Shown: in pieces, positions 1-10,534 of the stretch
Numbering within the stretch: position 1 is the first letter of the stretch
Layout of the letters: each line of letters begins with the position of its first letter
The notes under the pieces: model-generated
What the model was told of the DNA's origin: nothing
The model's database searches: none
The model's input: only the letters and a program-made list of their open reading frames with translations
Position numbers and translations under genes: made by a program
Assembly: GCA_025642065.1 (NCBI GenBank)
Contig: JAODUP010000407.1
Location: 47,501-111,500 of the forward strand
Direction of reading: 5' to 3'
Source of the DNA: Paralvinella palmiformis
Taxonomy: Eukaryota > Annelida > Polychaeta > Terebellida > Alvinellidae
Length of the DNA: 64,000 nt

Positions 1-356
1 CGCAATTGAACCAGACGCACGTGTTGTTTGCTGCGAGCTGTGGTATCAAATGGTATGTTTTTACGTGCTTCCGCTTTTTGTACGTAGCCTGCATGTAGCC
101 GCTTTCCTGTGGGCGTGACATATTTGTCGCGTACGAAAAGCGAATTAGCTGGTTCCCACAGGCTGATGAGTAGACCAGACACATGCTTAGGTATACGCAC
201 ACATTTATCAATATGTGGAGGTATGGAACATTTTAGTTTTAGATTAATGTATGTATAGTTGTATTTAGATTTATGGAGGTAGGTTTCGAAGGATGTTTAG
301 ATATGTTGATGCTCTGTGCCTGTTGCCTCTTACTATATACCCTAAAACGCACATTG
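1..356 (+). repeat. Copy 1 of a ~340 bp direct repeat (possible internal part of a small LTR element)
   Basis: This stretch reappears almost base for base at about 1285-1630, offset by 1274 bp near its start and 1280 bp after a short insertion in the second copy. Similarity already exists at base 5, so the copy probably begins upstream of the window. It holds no recognisable protein. The open frame running through 273-629 leaves the repeat near 356 and resembles nothing I know. The arrangement repeat / LTR-like module / repeat fits a tandem of a short non-autonomous LTR element, but a simple tandem duplication is also possible. Confidence 0.75.
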
Positions 357-683
357 CCCGTGCCAGACATCTTATCTATTTCCATCCAGATTCCTTATTA
401 CACCAATGTAAGAAAGTTATGTCGTTATTACAACATGTTTGAGTTTATTAGCTTTGTTATGTATAATGTAGAATCTATATTGTTGTCCTCTTATGTGGTC
501 TGGCGAAACGACCTATTAATTCATACAATGCTGCTTGATGGATTTATACTCCTGGAGTCGTTTGTTACTCCGGCAGGCATCTCCATGGGTATTAAGCTGC
601 GGACAGAGTTTTTCCCATATTATGAGTAATTAGATTACACTGATATAGGAAATTTGTTAAATGTATAGCTATTATAATCCCGA

Positions 684-1248
684 CGTGTCATTCGCAGTAT
701 CGGAGATCTGCCTGAAATCCGCTGTTCTCGACCATGGGTCAAATAGATCAAGTGGATAGGCGCTTTAATTTAGATCCCACCACACCTAACTGCATACTTA
801 GGGACGCTAAATTAAGCGTGAATGAACGTTCCCTTAGTGATGAACGGAAACGTATGAGGGTTAGCTGTTAGGTTCGAGTAAATCGTAGTATTTACTCAGG
901 TTTGAGACGATATTTCGTTCTAGTCCAGTAATAATCCATTGTGCGGTATTGCTACTTTGTTTTTATTTTAGTTTAATCGCTTTAGTGAGTCCATACTGTG
1001 TTAGTGTACATTCTCTTTGTTATGAACAAACTGTAATGTTGTTAACACGCTGAGGCTATATATAGGGCTTGAATTTTCACTTAAGTTAGAGAAGAACTTC
1101 GACGCCAGACCAGTCATAGGTGGATTTATTCAGTTATTCGAACCCAGAATAAAGCTGAGGTCAGCATCTGAGGTGTCGAAATGCTTTATATACAGGTTTC
1201 TTTTGGACCACAGAAAATTACTGTTGAATGTAAACTGTGGTGTCAAAA
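684..1248 (+). mobile_element. LTR-like promoter/polyadenylation module with possible primer-binding site
   Basis: Between the two direct-repeat copies lies a TATA box (1057-1064), then about 85 bp later an AATAAA signal (1148-1153), then TGGTGTCAAAA (1238-1248). The last resembles the tRNA-Leu type primer-binding sites (TGGTGTCA...) found just 3' of many Gypsy-class LTRs. TATA, short R region, AATAAA and PBS in that order are the usual anatomy of an LTR. I cannot place the 5' edge: the TGTCATTCGC at 685 is only a candidate. No gag-pol is present, so it would be a non-autonomous or solo remnant. Confidence 0.35.
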
Positions 1249-1284
1249 TAGTTTATGATATGTATGTAGCAAGTCACCATTGAT

Positions 1285-1630
1285 CCACACGCACGTGTTG
1301 TTTGTTGCGAGCTGTGGTATCAAATGGTATGTTTTTACGTGCTTCCGCTTTTTGTACGTAGCCTGCATGTAGCCGCTTTCCTGTGGGCGTGACATATTTG
1401 TCGCGTACGAAAAGCGAATTAGCTGGTTCCCACAGGCTGATGAGTAGACCAGACACATGCTTAGGTATACGCACACATTTATCAATATGTGGAGGTATGG
1501 AACATTTTAGTTTTAGATTAATGTATGTATAGTTGTATTTAGATTTAGATTCATGGAGTTAGGTCTCGAAGGATGTTTAGATACGTTGATGCTCTGTGCC
1601 TATTGCCTCTCTATATTTATTTTAAAACAC
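1285..1630 (+). repeat. Copy 2 of the ~340 bp direct repeat
   Basis: Near-identical to the first ~350 bases of the window, with a few substitutions and a short insertion at about 1540-1550. The match ends where a CA/CG-rich microsatellite begins at about 1625. It starts about 40 bp after the possible primer-binding site of the LTR-like module. Confidence 0.75.
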
Positions 1631-1704
1631 ACACGCACGGACGCACGGACGCACGCACACGCACACACACATACACACACGACATACACACATACATACA
1701 TGCT

Positions 1705-1788
<84 letters not shown>
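1625..1788. repeat. Compound (CA)n-(TA)n microsatellite
   Basis: Acacac-rich sequence with ACGC interruptions passes directly into a pure (TA)n tract at about 1750-1787. Degenerate CA-rich sequence continues to about 1920. The open frames across it are low-complexity artefacts. Confidence 0.9.
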
Positions 1789-1796
<8 letters not shown>

Positions 1797-2039
1797 AACA
1801 AACAGACTGACATATAGATAGATAGACACACACACAAATATTCACACATACGCATGTAAATACATACCCACACAAACACAGTTGCATACACATACCCTTA
1901 CACAAACACACACAAGCAGAAACACAAAACTACAGACGCAGTCACAATTTACTATGCTAAAGCTAACCTGGTGGAAATGAATAGACAAACATTATAGTAT
2001 GTAATATAACAATACCCCAAATAGTATGTCTGTAAAAAC

Positions 2040-2745
2040 CCTACAAGAGAGTTAAATCATAATAGTAATTTATCTGTAAAAGCAACCTTGAAGATGTATG
2101 TTTTCAGAACGGATTTAAAATGTTCAAGAGACGACGCGTTTTTAATATCTATCGACCACCTATTCTAGGAAGTGGGAACTGCAACACTAAACCCACAATC
2201 ACCCTATGACATGAGTCGAGGCGCAAACACCTGCAATAGTTTCTGACTGGATGACTTAAGAATAGATTTATAAGTTATTAATAAAATCGTGCAATCGATA
2301 CACTGTCTAATAGGTAGCTAGTGTAGTATTTATAGAATTGGGGTAATATGATCATATATGCCATATAACGGGGAGTTACAATATTCTATACTAGATGTAA
2401 CAAAAGCATGGACTACAGTTACAAGTGTTACAATGTTTTTAAATAGTGGATGTTCTTAAGATGGTAGTAGGCAACTCGGTATACTGACGTGACACGTTCA
2501 TACATGTTAATACATTGGTCAAAAATAACCTTTATTACTCGTGTATTAGGGATAATCGAAGATGCACCCATCTGTAATGTCGGTGTTTTTATGGATTTAA
2601 CCAAATGTTGTGATGCCAAATATATATAAACAATTAATATAACTTAATCTTAGAAAAGTTTGACTCATCCATAGTCCAATATCAGCAATACAATGTTCTA
2701 AATTATTCAAGGAAGAGGAGAAATTTAAATTATTGTCAAGATCTA
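2040..2745 (-). pseudogene. Decayed non-LTR retrotransposon: reverse-transcriptase C-terminal region
   Basis: Read on the minus strand from 2411 to about 2085, one continuous frame with four or five stops gives motifs typical of the C-terminal part of CR1/Jockey/L2-type reverse transcriptases: VHAFVTSSIEYCNSPLYG, then LLITYKS, FSVAVPTS, and finally IKNASSLEHFKSVLKTYIFK. A related stretch (DLDNNLNFSSSLNNL) lies upstream at about 2745-2700 in another frame, next to a (TA)n tract. Those motifs normally mark the thumb region and the very end of ORF2. In-frame stops and frame changes show it is dead. The subfamily is not assigned. Confidence 0.8.

Positions 2746-2748
<3 letters not shown>

Positions 2749-2791
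<43 letters not shown>
2749..2791. repeat. (TA)n microsatellite
   Basis: Pure alternating AT, about 21 units. It sits at the upstream edge of the decayed reverse-transcriptase remnant. Confidence 0.95.
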
Positions 2792-2797
<6 letters not shown>

Positions 2798-3718
2798 AAT
2801 TTAAGATTTGAAACATTTCTGTAATTGTTTCGAATATTACAGTCCAAACTTTTTTTTTAATTAATGACTTTTTAAGTAAAGCTTTCATGGATCTTGGGAA
2901 AACACCCACATATAATGATTTAAACAATTTAACAATTGGCCATATCTTTATGTGAATTGATCCGTTTTGGAAGGAGGCCCTGAGCTTTATGTAATACTTT
3001 ATTTACAATACCGAAAACAGTCCTTTGATTTTCCTTGGACGCTTTGATGTTTTATTGTATTATTCTGATTTACCAGAGGCAAAATTTTTTTAATTTCAAT
3101 TGTACTGACATTTGAACATTTCATAACAAACTCATAAACCGGTCTTGATCCACTTCCCCTCATAATACCTTCTGTATCTCTTTGCAGCTTGTATATCATA
3201 GACGATAGATGATACAAAACATAATTAATATTGTAAAATACCATCTTTATTATTAAAAACTGAGACACAAGTAAGCATCATCTAGTTAACAATTACACAC
3301 AAGATTTACACTATGTAAAGCCGGACGCCAGAAAAATTAAAGTCAGCTTAGACTAAGTATGTACCTTCGTGTAAACAACCGTACTGTTTGCTAAACTAGA
3401 ACCATAACATCCCAAACGTCATCTTACTTTCAATTACTGAAATTTATTTCAACTGGACTCTATTTTCTTAATACAGTATAGAGTCGGTTTTGGTGGTTGA
3501 GTATTTGCCTTTTCAAAGTTAAGCACAAAACTGTTAATGGTTCTTTCTTGAGACCAGTAAATGATAAAAGATCACATTTATACTTGATTTTAAAGACCTT
3601 TTAACATTTGTGAATCACCAACATGAATGTAAATAGAGAAAGAATGTTGATCTTATAGTTGTATTAACTACTGTTACTGCTATTACTTCCCCAACCACTA
3701 CTACAAAACGTAGTAATA
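2792..3718. other. AT-rich stretch without recognisable gene
   Basis: It may contain upstream parts of the minus-strand retrotransposon remnant that ends near 2745. The 89-codon minus frame at 2999-3268 does not show a recognisable reverse-transcriptase motif, so I leave it unassigned. Confidence 0.5.
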
Positions 3719-3754
3719 CTATTACTACTACTACTACTACTAGTAGTAGTAGTG

Positions 3755-3817
<63 letters not shown>

Positions 3818-3818
3818 A
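3719..3818. repeat. (TAC)n/(TAG)n trinucleotide repeat
   Basis: Runs of TAC switch to TAG near 3742 (a short palindromic junction), with a few TGG variants. The poly-Leu and poly-Val frames here are artefacts. Confidence 0.95.
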
Positions 3819-4303
3819 CATATTTGAAACCGCTAGCATGCCATTTTAAATTCTATATAAGAGAAATAGTTAAAATTGGCATAATCACTGATAGAATAAT
3901 AAAATTAATAATAATTTCATCTTCTTCAAATAATCAAATCTATTGAAGTCTCAATTAATGTCAAACATTATAAACTGAAGTCAGATGATTTACCGACTGA
4001 TCTCTACTCAGGCTAACATTCATCAAACCACCTAGCTCAGGACAAAATTAAAAAGTATTAATCAACATTCTACCAACGGTTGCTATTAATCAATTTGATT
4101 AAAGATAAGCGCACGATTGAAAGCCGTCCACGGCATTGATTGTTTTAAGGTGGATGGCGTGTAGTCGGATACTTACGGTCGGTGTCTACTTATTGGATGT
4201 TGCTGAAGAAGCAACAGTATATTCTATTCTGGTTTTACTTCGATGTCCTGACTAATATCATACAGGAAACCAGTGTCTCGTTAAGAACATAATTGACTGC
4301 AGG
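3819..4303. other. No gene seen
   Basis: Ordinary AT-rich sequence without repeats or open frames that I can interpret. Confidence 0.5.
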
Positions 4304-4309
4304 TCTCTT

Positions 4310-4381
<72 letters not shown>
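4304..4381. repeat. (CT)n-(TA)n microsatellite
   Basis: About nine CT units followed by about 29 TA units. Confidence 0.95.
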
Positions 4382-4387
<6 letters not shown>

Positions 4388-4554
4388 ACACTTTTCATTT
4401 GTGGGGTATCAGTAATTAAACCTATGTATGGGGTATTGTCAAATCCATGGTTGTGAGGTATATAAATGTATATAGAGTTTGCGATGTTGCTGCCACCTGG
4501 TGAGTATATATAATACCCCATAATTTATTTATATCACACAATAACTCAGAATTG

Positions 4555-4703
4555 TATATATGTTATAGTTAATCTGTATAATCATATTACTTGAAATTTT
4601 CAGCTAAAACTTCTATTGCTAATTGAGAATTAATACAGATTACCTGATCAATTCAGCTAATATACATATTACACGATTATACAGATTAACTGTAACATAT
4701 ATA
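4555..4703. mobile_element. MITE-like element with 29 bp terminal inverted repeats
   Basis: The left end (4555-4583) and the reverse complement of the right end (4675-4703) match at 28 of 29 bases; the core is GTTAATCTGTATAATC. The 149 bp between and including them code for nothing. An internal segment (about 4610-4650, CTATTGCTAATTGAGAATT) recurs with few changes at about 13996-14030 and 25326-25361, so this is a dispersed family. The superfamily is unknown; AT-rich flanks hide any target-site duplication. Confidence 0.65.
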
Positions 4704-5984
4704 TCCCATTAAATCACATCTATATTTACCACACAATATCTCATCAATATATAAACCCCAGAATATCTCATTTATATATGCCCATGACAACACATTTGTA
4801 ATTACCCTACAATAACCGACCTGTATATGCCCCACAATATCCTATCTATATATACTCCATAATATCCCAGGCTATTTATAGCTCAGAAAATCCCATACGG
4901 CATAATCTTATCAACATATACGCTACATTAATATATACCTAACCAAAACTCATGCATATGCATCCCCCCACAATATCCCATCTATATTATTACAAATAAT
5001 AAATACAAAATATCAATGTTTTATACTCTCAACAATATTCTATCTATATATATATTCCACAATATTCCATCTTTATATTTTCATTTCATGCTAATAATCT
5101 AACTCTCAACCTACCAGAAATAAAGTGAGGAATTCATACTACATGATTCCAACCTCAATATCCCACCAACATATATCTCACAATATTCCATTTATATAAA
5201 CCTCACAATATCCTATGTATATATACCTCACAATTTCCCATCTATATATACCTCACAATTACAATCTATATATACCTCACAATTTCCTATCTATATACCT
5301 CAAAATTTCCTATCTATATATACCCCATAATTTGCTATCTATATATACCTCACAATTTCCCATTTATATATATTCCATTATGTTCCATCAGCCAGTATAT
5401 ATTTTCATTTCATACTAATAATCTAACCCTCAATATACTAGAGGCATTCTTGTTAATGATGACACAATTCCAACCTCAACATCCTACCTAAAGATATCTC
5501 ACAATATTCCATTTATACATACCTCACAATTTCCCATCTATATATACCTCACAATTTCCCATCTATATATACCTCACAATTTCCCATCTATATATACCTC
5601 ATAAATAATATAGAAATAAATATCAATGTCTTTATTCTCCCAATAATATATCATCTAAATATATTCCACAATATTCCATCTATATATCTTCATTTCATGC
5701 TAATAATATAACCCTCAAATTACCAAAAATAAAGCAAGGAATTCATACTACAGGATTCCAACCTAAATCTCCCACCTACCGGTACATATATCTCACAATT
5801 TTGCATCTATATATACCTCACAATTTCTCATCTATATATACCTCACAATTTCCATCTATATATACCTCACAATTTCCCATCTATATACCTCACAATTTCC
5901 CATCTATATATATACCTCACAAATAATATACAAATAAGTATCAATGTCTTTATACTCCCAACATTATTCCATCTATAATATAAA
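4704..5984 (+). repeat. Minisatellite array, left arm (unit ~22 bp, ~300 bp higher-order units)
   Basis: The basic unit is close to TATACCTCACAATTTCCCATC, repeated many times with length and base variants. The basic units are broken up by a longer, non-satellite segment that itself recurs at about 5090, 5410 and 5700 (containing CTAATAATCTAACCCTCAA), so the array has a higher-order period of roughly 290-320 bp. Reverse-complement copies of both components form the right arm at 6360-6945. Any open frames here are low-complexity. Confidence 0.85.
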
Positions 5985-6080
5985 AAAGTTTAAGTTTACA
6001 TTGCATTAGGAAATGGTGATTAAGATTACTTGAGATCATGTAATCAATTACGATTACTAATTACGATTACCCCATGCCTG
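5985..6080 (-). mobile_element. Terminal fragment of an inverted-repeat transposon (left copy)
   Basis: This ~95 bp segment, rich in GATTAC-type motifs and ending in CCCATGCCTG (6071-6080), is the reverse complement of 6951-7045, which begins CAGGCATGGG. A CAG-initial end with AATCGTAATCG-type subterminal repeats would suit a hAT-like element. That family assignment is a guess from the end sequence only. Confidence 0.45.
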
Positions 6081-6359
6081 GTGCTGAGTACAGACCAGAG
6101 CAGTGGATGAACACCGTTAACGCACCTTTTTCATAACCTTTATTGTTGATACACACAAAGTAAAAAAAGGTAGATGAAAAGGTGGCCAAAAAGAAAATCT
6201 ACCTTAACCAAATAAGAGGTAAAAATTCATTTATAATAAATAAAACATAAATTAATAAATATCATCTTCTGAACTGTATAAATTATATAGTATAAATTAT
6301 ATATTTTCTGTGACTTTCTTTTCTTGTGATTATGTTTCCTAAATTTCCTCAAACCCTAT
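6081..6359. other. Spacer between outward-facing ends; no gene seen
   Basis: Non-repetitive AT-rich sequence forming part of the centre of the large inverted arrangement. Confidence 0.5.
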
Positions 6360-6945
6360 GCATACGGGATATTGTAAGGTATATATAAATAAGAAATTGT
6401 GAGGTATATATAGATGGGAAATTGTGAGGTATATATAGATGGGAAATTGTGAGGTATATATAGATGGGAAATTGTAGATGAAAAATTGTGAGGTATATAT
6501 AGAGGGAATGTTGTGAGATATATGTCGGTGGGATGTTGAGTTTGGAATTATGTAGTCATTAACAAGAATGCCTCGCTTTATTTCTGGTAGGTTGAGGGTT
6601 AGATTATTAGTATGAAACGAAAACATATAGGTGGGACATTGTGGAATATATATGGATGGGATATTGTGGGGAGTATAAAGACATTGATATTTATTTTCAT
6701 ATTATTTGTGAGGTATATGTAAAATTGTGAGTTATATATAGATGTAAAATTGTGAGTTATATATAGATGTAAAATTGTGAGCTATGTATAGAGATGATAT
6801 TGTGAGCTATATATAGATAGAATATTGTGAAATATATGTATGTGGGATTTTGAGTTTGAAATTATGTAGCTATTAACAGGTAGGTTGAGGGTTAGATTAT
6901 TACGATGAAACGAAAATATACAGATGGGACATTGTGGAATATATA
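6360..6945 (-). repeat. Minisatellite array, right arm (inverted relative to the left arm)
   Basis: Units of the type GATGGGAAATTGTGAGGTATAT are the reverse complement of the left-arm unit. The longer interruption segment also returns inverted at about 6540-6625 and 6840-6915 (GGTTGAGGGTTAGATTATTA), again about 295 bp apart. Confidence 0.85.
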
Positions 6946-6950
6946 TAGAT

Positions 6951-7095
6951 CAGGCATGGGAAAATCGTAATCGATTGTAATCGATTGCATGATCTCAAGT
7001 AATCGTAATCGCCATTTCATGATGCAATGTAATCGTAATTTCCAGATGCAATGTAATCGTAATCGATTATATTGTAAATGTAATCGTAATTAAAT
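6951..7095 (+). mobile_element. Terminal fragment of an inverted-repeat transposon (right copy)
   Basis: Starts CAGGCATGGG and carries five or six AATCGTAATCG-like subterminal motifs. Its first ~95 bp are the inverted counterpart of 5985-6080. No opposite end follows downstream, so it is a solo end. Confidence 0.45.
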
Positions 7096-7398
7096 CATGC
7101 TGGAGATATGGTTTGGTATGTAAGGCAAAAGATAACAATATAGCTGATTTACTTATTGACGGATTGCTATCATATTTATACATATGATGATTTGTCAGTT
7201 TATTTGTTCTTTGAACATGAAAGGAAAATGTATTGAGAGACTTTTCAGATGATGTTGTTATTATAAGTCATATAAACAGGCATTTCAGATTAACACGGTT
7301 TAACTACAACTCAACGACCCTGATTAGCCGGCACTTGGATGACAAGTAGCCAATTAAATTAACGCGTGCGTTAGTGAACATAAACAAGGCTCTATGTG
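7096..7398. other. No gene seen
   Basis: Unremarkable sequence between the transposon end and a SINE. Confidence 0.5.
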
Positions 7399-7789
7399 AT
7401 CCCCGGTCAGTGGGCTCCGGTGGCCTAGCGGTTAAGCACCTGGCACTTGGTGCCAACGGTCGCAGGTTCGAACACCGTAAGAGGTCGAAACTTTTCCAGG
7501 GATTAATTTCTCGGATCACTGCATCATGGGTGGCTGACCACGTTAAATGGCCTGCCGTCTCCACTGAATTATTTAAAATAAAGGGGGACGTTAAAACCCC
7601 TGAAGACGTAAAACACTCTGGCAGTGACCACCTTCAGGGTATTTCGGCTCCATCTTTCCGTACTGCTCCCCTGTGAGTGGTGGGGGAGGAGGAGATTTCT
7701 CAAACACTCCAGCATAGAGGCTGTGCTGATTAAGAGACAGCCTGGGGATTCTCCCCGAACAACAAAACCAAACCAAACCATCCCCGGTC
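7399..7789 (+). mobile_element. tRNA-derived SINE (family B) with 10 bp target-site duplication
   Basis: The body (7409-7779, 371 bp) begins with a tRNA-like head: box A TGGCCTAGCGG at about 7420 and a box B-like GGTTCGAACAC at about 7462. A long tRNA-unrelated body follows, including the segment GGGGGACGTTAAAACCCC. The 3' end is an A/C-rich tail of ACCAA units. Both sides carry the identical 10-mer ATCCCCGGTC (7399-7408 and 7780-7789). The open frames across it are not genes. Confidence 0.85.
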
Positions 7790-8439
7790 GACATTAGACG
7801 GAGATCAAAAGTAAAGTACAGAGCTGAGTTATAGAAGAAAAATATAATCTTAAAGCATAGCAATAATTTAAGACTGAAAAATTGGTCCATTTACAGAGGT
7901 GTTCTAATTACAGAGGTGGTCGGAGTTGGATTTGACTATATACTAATTATCCTATATATTATATAGACCTTATGTGGCTATAGTTACTTGGATGACAAGC
8001 ATGATGTATTATGTTACTAAATATATATTTCCCAAATCTTTGAACAATTCCAATTCTGTTTACATGTACTATAATGTGTTTAAATGGAATATTAGTATTT
8101 TAATGTCCTTGTGATCTTGTTGTCAAGGAAACCAACCACCACTGGTTCATATGTAACTAGACATTTAGTGGTTTAATTATCGGGTACAATGGCATCAAAA
8201 TCTGTTGTACATTTTAATTTCAAGAATATACCTTAAAAAGGGTCTATTTAAGCAACATGTAAAAATAGTATCATGTTTATATCGGTATTATACATGTAAC
8301 TGAGTGAATATTGATGAAGAATGACATTCATGTTTGTGTGATACACATTTAATCATGATTACTTAACTATGTAATTATATTCGATAAAATTCAGAATGAA
8401 TACTTTCACTCTGTAATCGCCCTAATCCTGCTCAGCACT
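7790..8439. other. No gene seen
   Basis: AT-rich unique sequence with no frame or repeat I can interpret. Confidence 0.5.
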
Positions 8440-8800
8440 GAACTCTACATAACTGAATTGCTAGTACCATATTCCTGTGTGTGGCGGCACTTGACGGAAC
8501 AGCAGCCATGTTGCTATATGCCACCTGCCATGAGCGGGCCTATTCAGATGTGTGTGTTTCAGGTCAATATGTTCATATAATCGCTAATAATGGTTTGCTG
8601 TTGCGCTTTTGGTTGCTCAAATCGACAATCTGCAAAACTACGCGCAGTGAAATGATTCTGGTAATCTGTGAATTGATTGACAAGCTGTCAAGGTCATTAG
8701 GTGGCGATCATGATAGTGTTGATAGTATGATCAGTGATATATTAAATAAAGTGATAGTTGGGGTTAACAAAGGATCAAAAGCCACTTGTAATTAACCACC
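8440..8800 (+). pseudogene. THAP-type zinc-finger fragment, copy 1 (domesticated gene exon or P-element-like transposon relic)
   Basis: An ATG at 8590 opens a 21-codon frame (stop at 8653-8655) beginning MVCCCAFGCSNR. This matches the start of THAP domains, where a Cys-x(2-4)-Cys pair and GCSNR-like residues open the C2CH zinc finger. The second half of the finger (Cys-x2-His) is not present in frame. About 150 bp upstream are shared with copy 2 near 10560-10655, so the repeat includes presumed promoter or 5' leader sequence. In another frame, the stretch to 8790 reads CELIDKLSRSLGGDHDSVDS and stays open to a TAA, but this part is not recognised. THAP domains occur in P-element transposases and in host genes; which one this is cannot be told here. 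Confidence 0.5.
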
Positions 8801-10059
8801 CACAGGGTTGACAGTCGAATATGCCGCACTCCAAGCCACTTCATCACAACGCAAACTTTCAACCAGATCCCAAAGATGGCATAAAAATTAGATTAGACTG
8901 TACATTAGATATATACCATCCCACCCGTCACAGGATTGGTCCAGTATGTGTTTATATAGCTAACAATCCATCTCCAGTTTGAATAATTCAAAAGGAACAT
9001 GTTATAATAGCAGTAGGTAGTTAGTGTCTGGGACTCTACAGAGAGGTGATGTCTTAGTATAGTTGTTAATTAGTAAGTAGTTTAACTAGTAAACATATTT
9101 ACGTGTACTCCTGATCGTTGTGTTTAAGTGCTATCAAGCAACACATATATTATTATACAAGATATGAGTAAAACTCCGGGACATTTGTTACTATTGGATA
9201 TTAGTAGATATTGTGTTTTATTGGAGACATTTATTTTATTCTAATTGATTGGAGGGGAGGTACTCTTATGTTTTGAATAGCAGTGATTTTATTTTAACTA
9301 TTGCTACTGATAACCATGCTGCCAAACTTAGGACTAGCTAACTAAATAGTCACTATAAGATACGACAGGATTTTAATATAAAAATGTGAATAAGTTACTA
9401 TAGAAAAGTTTAATTAGTTTTTCAATAAACAGGAATTTTGTACGTTTCGGGTTAGGACTCTATTCTTGTGGGTTGGGTTGGGTTGGGTATTAGTTATAGT
9501 CTTGTGTATTGGGTGGGACACGGGTTCAATATAATCGGGTTGAAATTTATGGGTTTGGATTGGGTGTGGGTTGAGTAGTTGCGGGTTGGGTCGGGTATGG
9601 GTTCAGATTTACAACCCGTGTAGGGCTCTAGTGTGAATCTCCATTAATGGTGGATTGTATCTTTTTGAACAATTGTGGATTTTTTCAAATGTCATAAAAA
9701 TAGTTCAACACATCAGTATTATAATATAATTATTTGCTATTTATATTGATTAATTATTGCCAAAAGTAGTTTGTTTTAGTAAATTCTTTAAAACCGCTAT
9801 ACCATTTTGCTATCCATATTTGGAAGCTATGCTGCCAAAAAATACGTTTAATTCTAAAATGTAAATATTTTAAATCAATTAATTCTAACCTATTGACTTG
9901 TGACATGTATTTTAACAAACCAAGATGAAGTTAATGTAATTTCATCAAACAACTCAATGGGTACAATAATATTAGTTTACAGGTGTGCTATATACCACAG
10001 CATAATAATAAACTGATGGTGCTGCTAGTGCTGGGATCGTGTCAGTTTGACGACTCAAG
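8801..10059. other. AT-rich stretch with a GGGTT-rich tract; no gene seen
   Basis: The only structure is a degenerate (GGGTT)n-like tract at about 9470-9610 (GGGTTGGGTTGGGTTGGG). A motif around CTCCATTAATGGTGGATT at about 9640 recurs at about 11070. Confidence 0.55.
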
Positions 10060-10260
10060 GCAGATTTGGACCAAACCACTTTTCCGAAATGGGGGTGTGA
10101 TTTAGGCTAGGGTTTGGATTATAGTTATGGTAATACGCGCTGACCTTATTATTTTAGTTGATACGTTTTATACAAGTAAAGTCGGACTCCCAATGTTACT
10201 GCCATACAGCGGCAACTAGCAAGTACCTCCATTTTAGAAAAGTGGTTTAGTCCAAATCCG
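10060..10260. mobile_element. MITE-like element with ~36 bp imperfect terminal inverted repeats
   Basis: The left end (10060-10096, GATTTGGACCAAACCACTTT) and the reverse complement of the right end (10225-10260, GATTTGGACTAAACCACTTT) match over about 36 bp with a handful of differences. The element is about 200 bp and non-coding. Confidence 0.55.
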
Positions 10261-10480
10261 CCGTACGCTGCTGCACCTGTCTCTACTTTAAATAGTAATA
10301 ATTAATTTTCAGCGTAATTGGTTTGAATCTACATGTTATATTTTTAAGCATGAGTAGTTAGTAGTACCATAAACAATTATTACACACAAATAAGAGTAGC
10401 TTAATGTTAAGCAATTGGTAGTTAAAGTTGAACCATTTAACATTGAAACATGTGGCTGATTGCTAGAGGCTTGGTGGCTT
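10164..10480 (+). repeat. Dispersed repeat, copy 1 (second copy at 14045-14275)
   Basis: Starting with TTTATACAAGTAAAGTCG, this segment is shared with 14045-14275. Shared landmarks are CCTGTCTC, ATAATTGGTTTGAATCTACA, TTAGTAGTACC and the block CTTAATGTTAAGC. It overlaps the right end of the inverted-repeat element at 10225-10260, which is missing or altered in the second copy. Confidence 0.7.
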
Positions 10481-10534
10481 CACAATAAACTGGTGCCCGC
10501 TACCCAGTCTTTAATATATAGGTCAGTGACCTCC

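Noticed and set aside
273..629. 118-codon plus frame at the window start
   Set aside because: The first part lies in the direct repeat, but the second copy runs into a microsatellite instead of the same C-terminus, and no motif is recognised.
7374..7676. 100-codon plus frame
   Set aside because: Lies within the SINE at 7409-7779.
9470..9610. GGGTT-rich tract considered as interstitial telomeric sequence
   Set aside because: The unit is GGGTT with irregular interruptions, not the TTAGGG expected in most animals.
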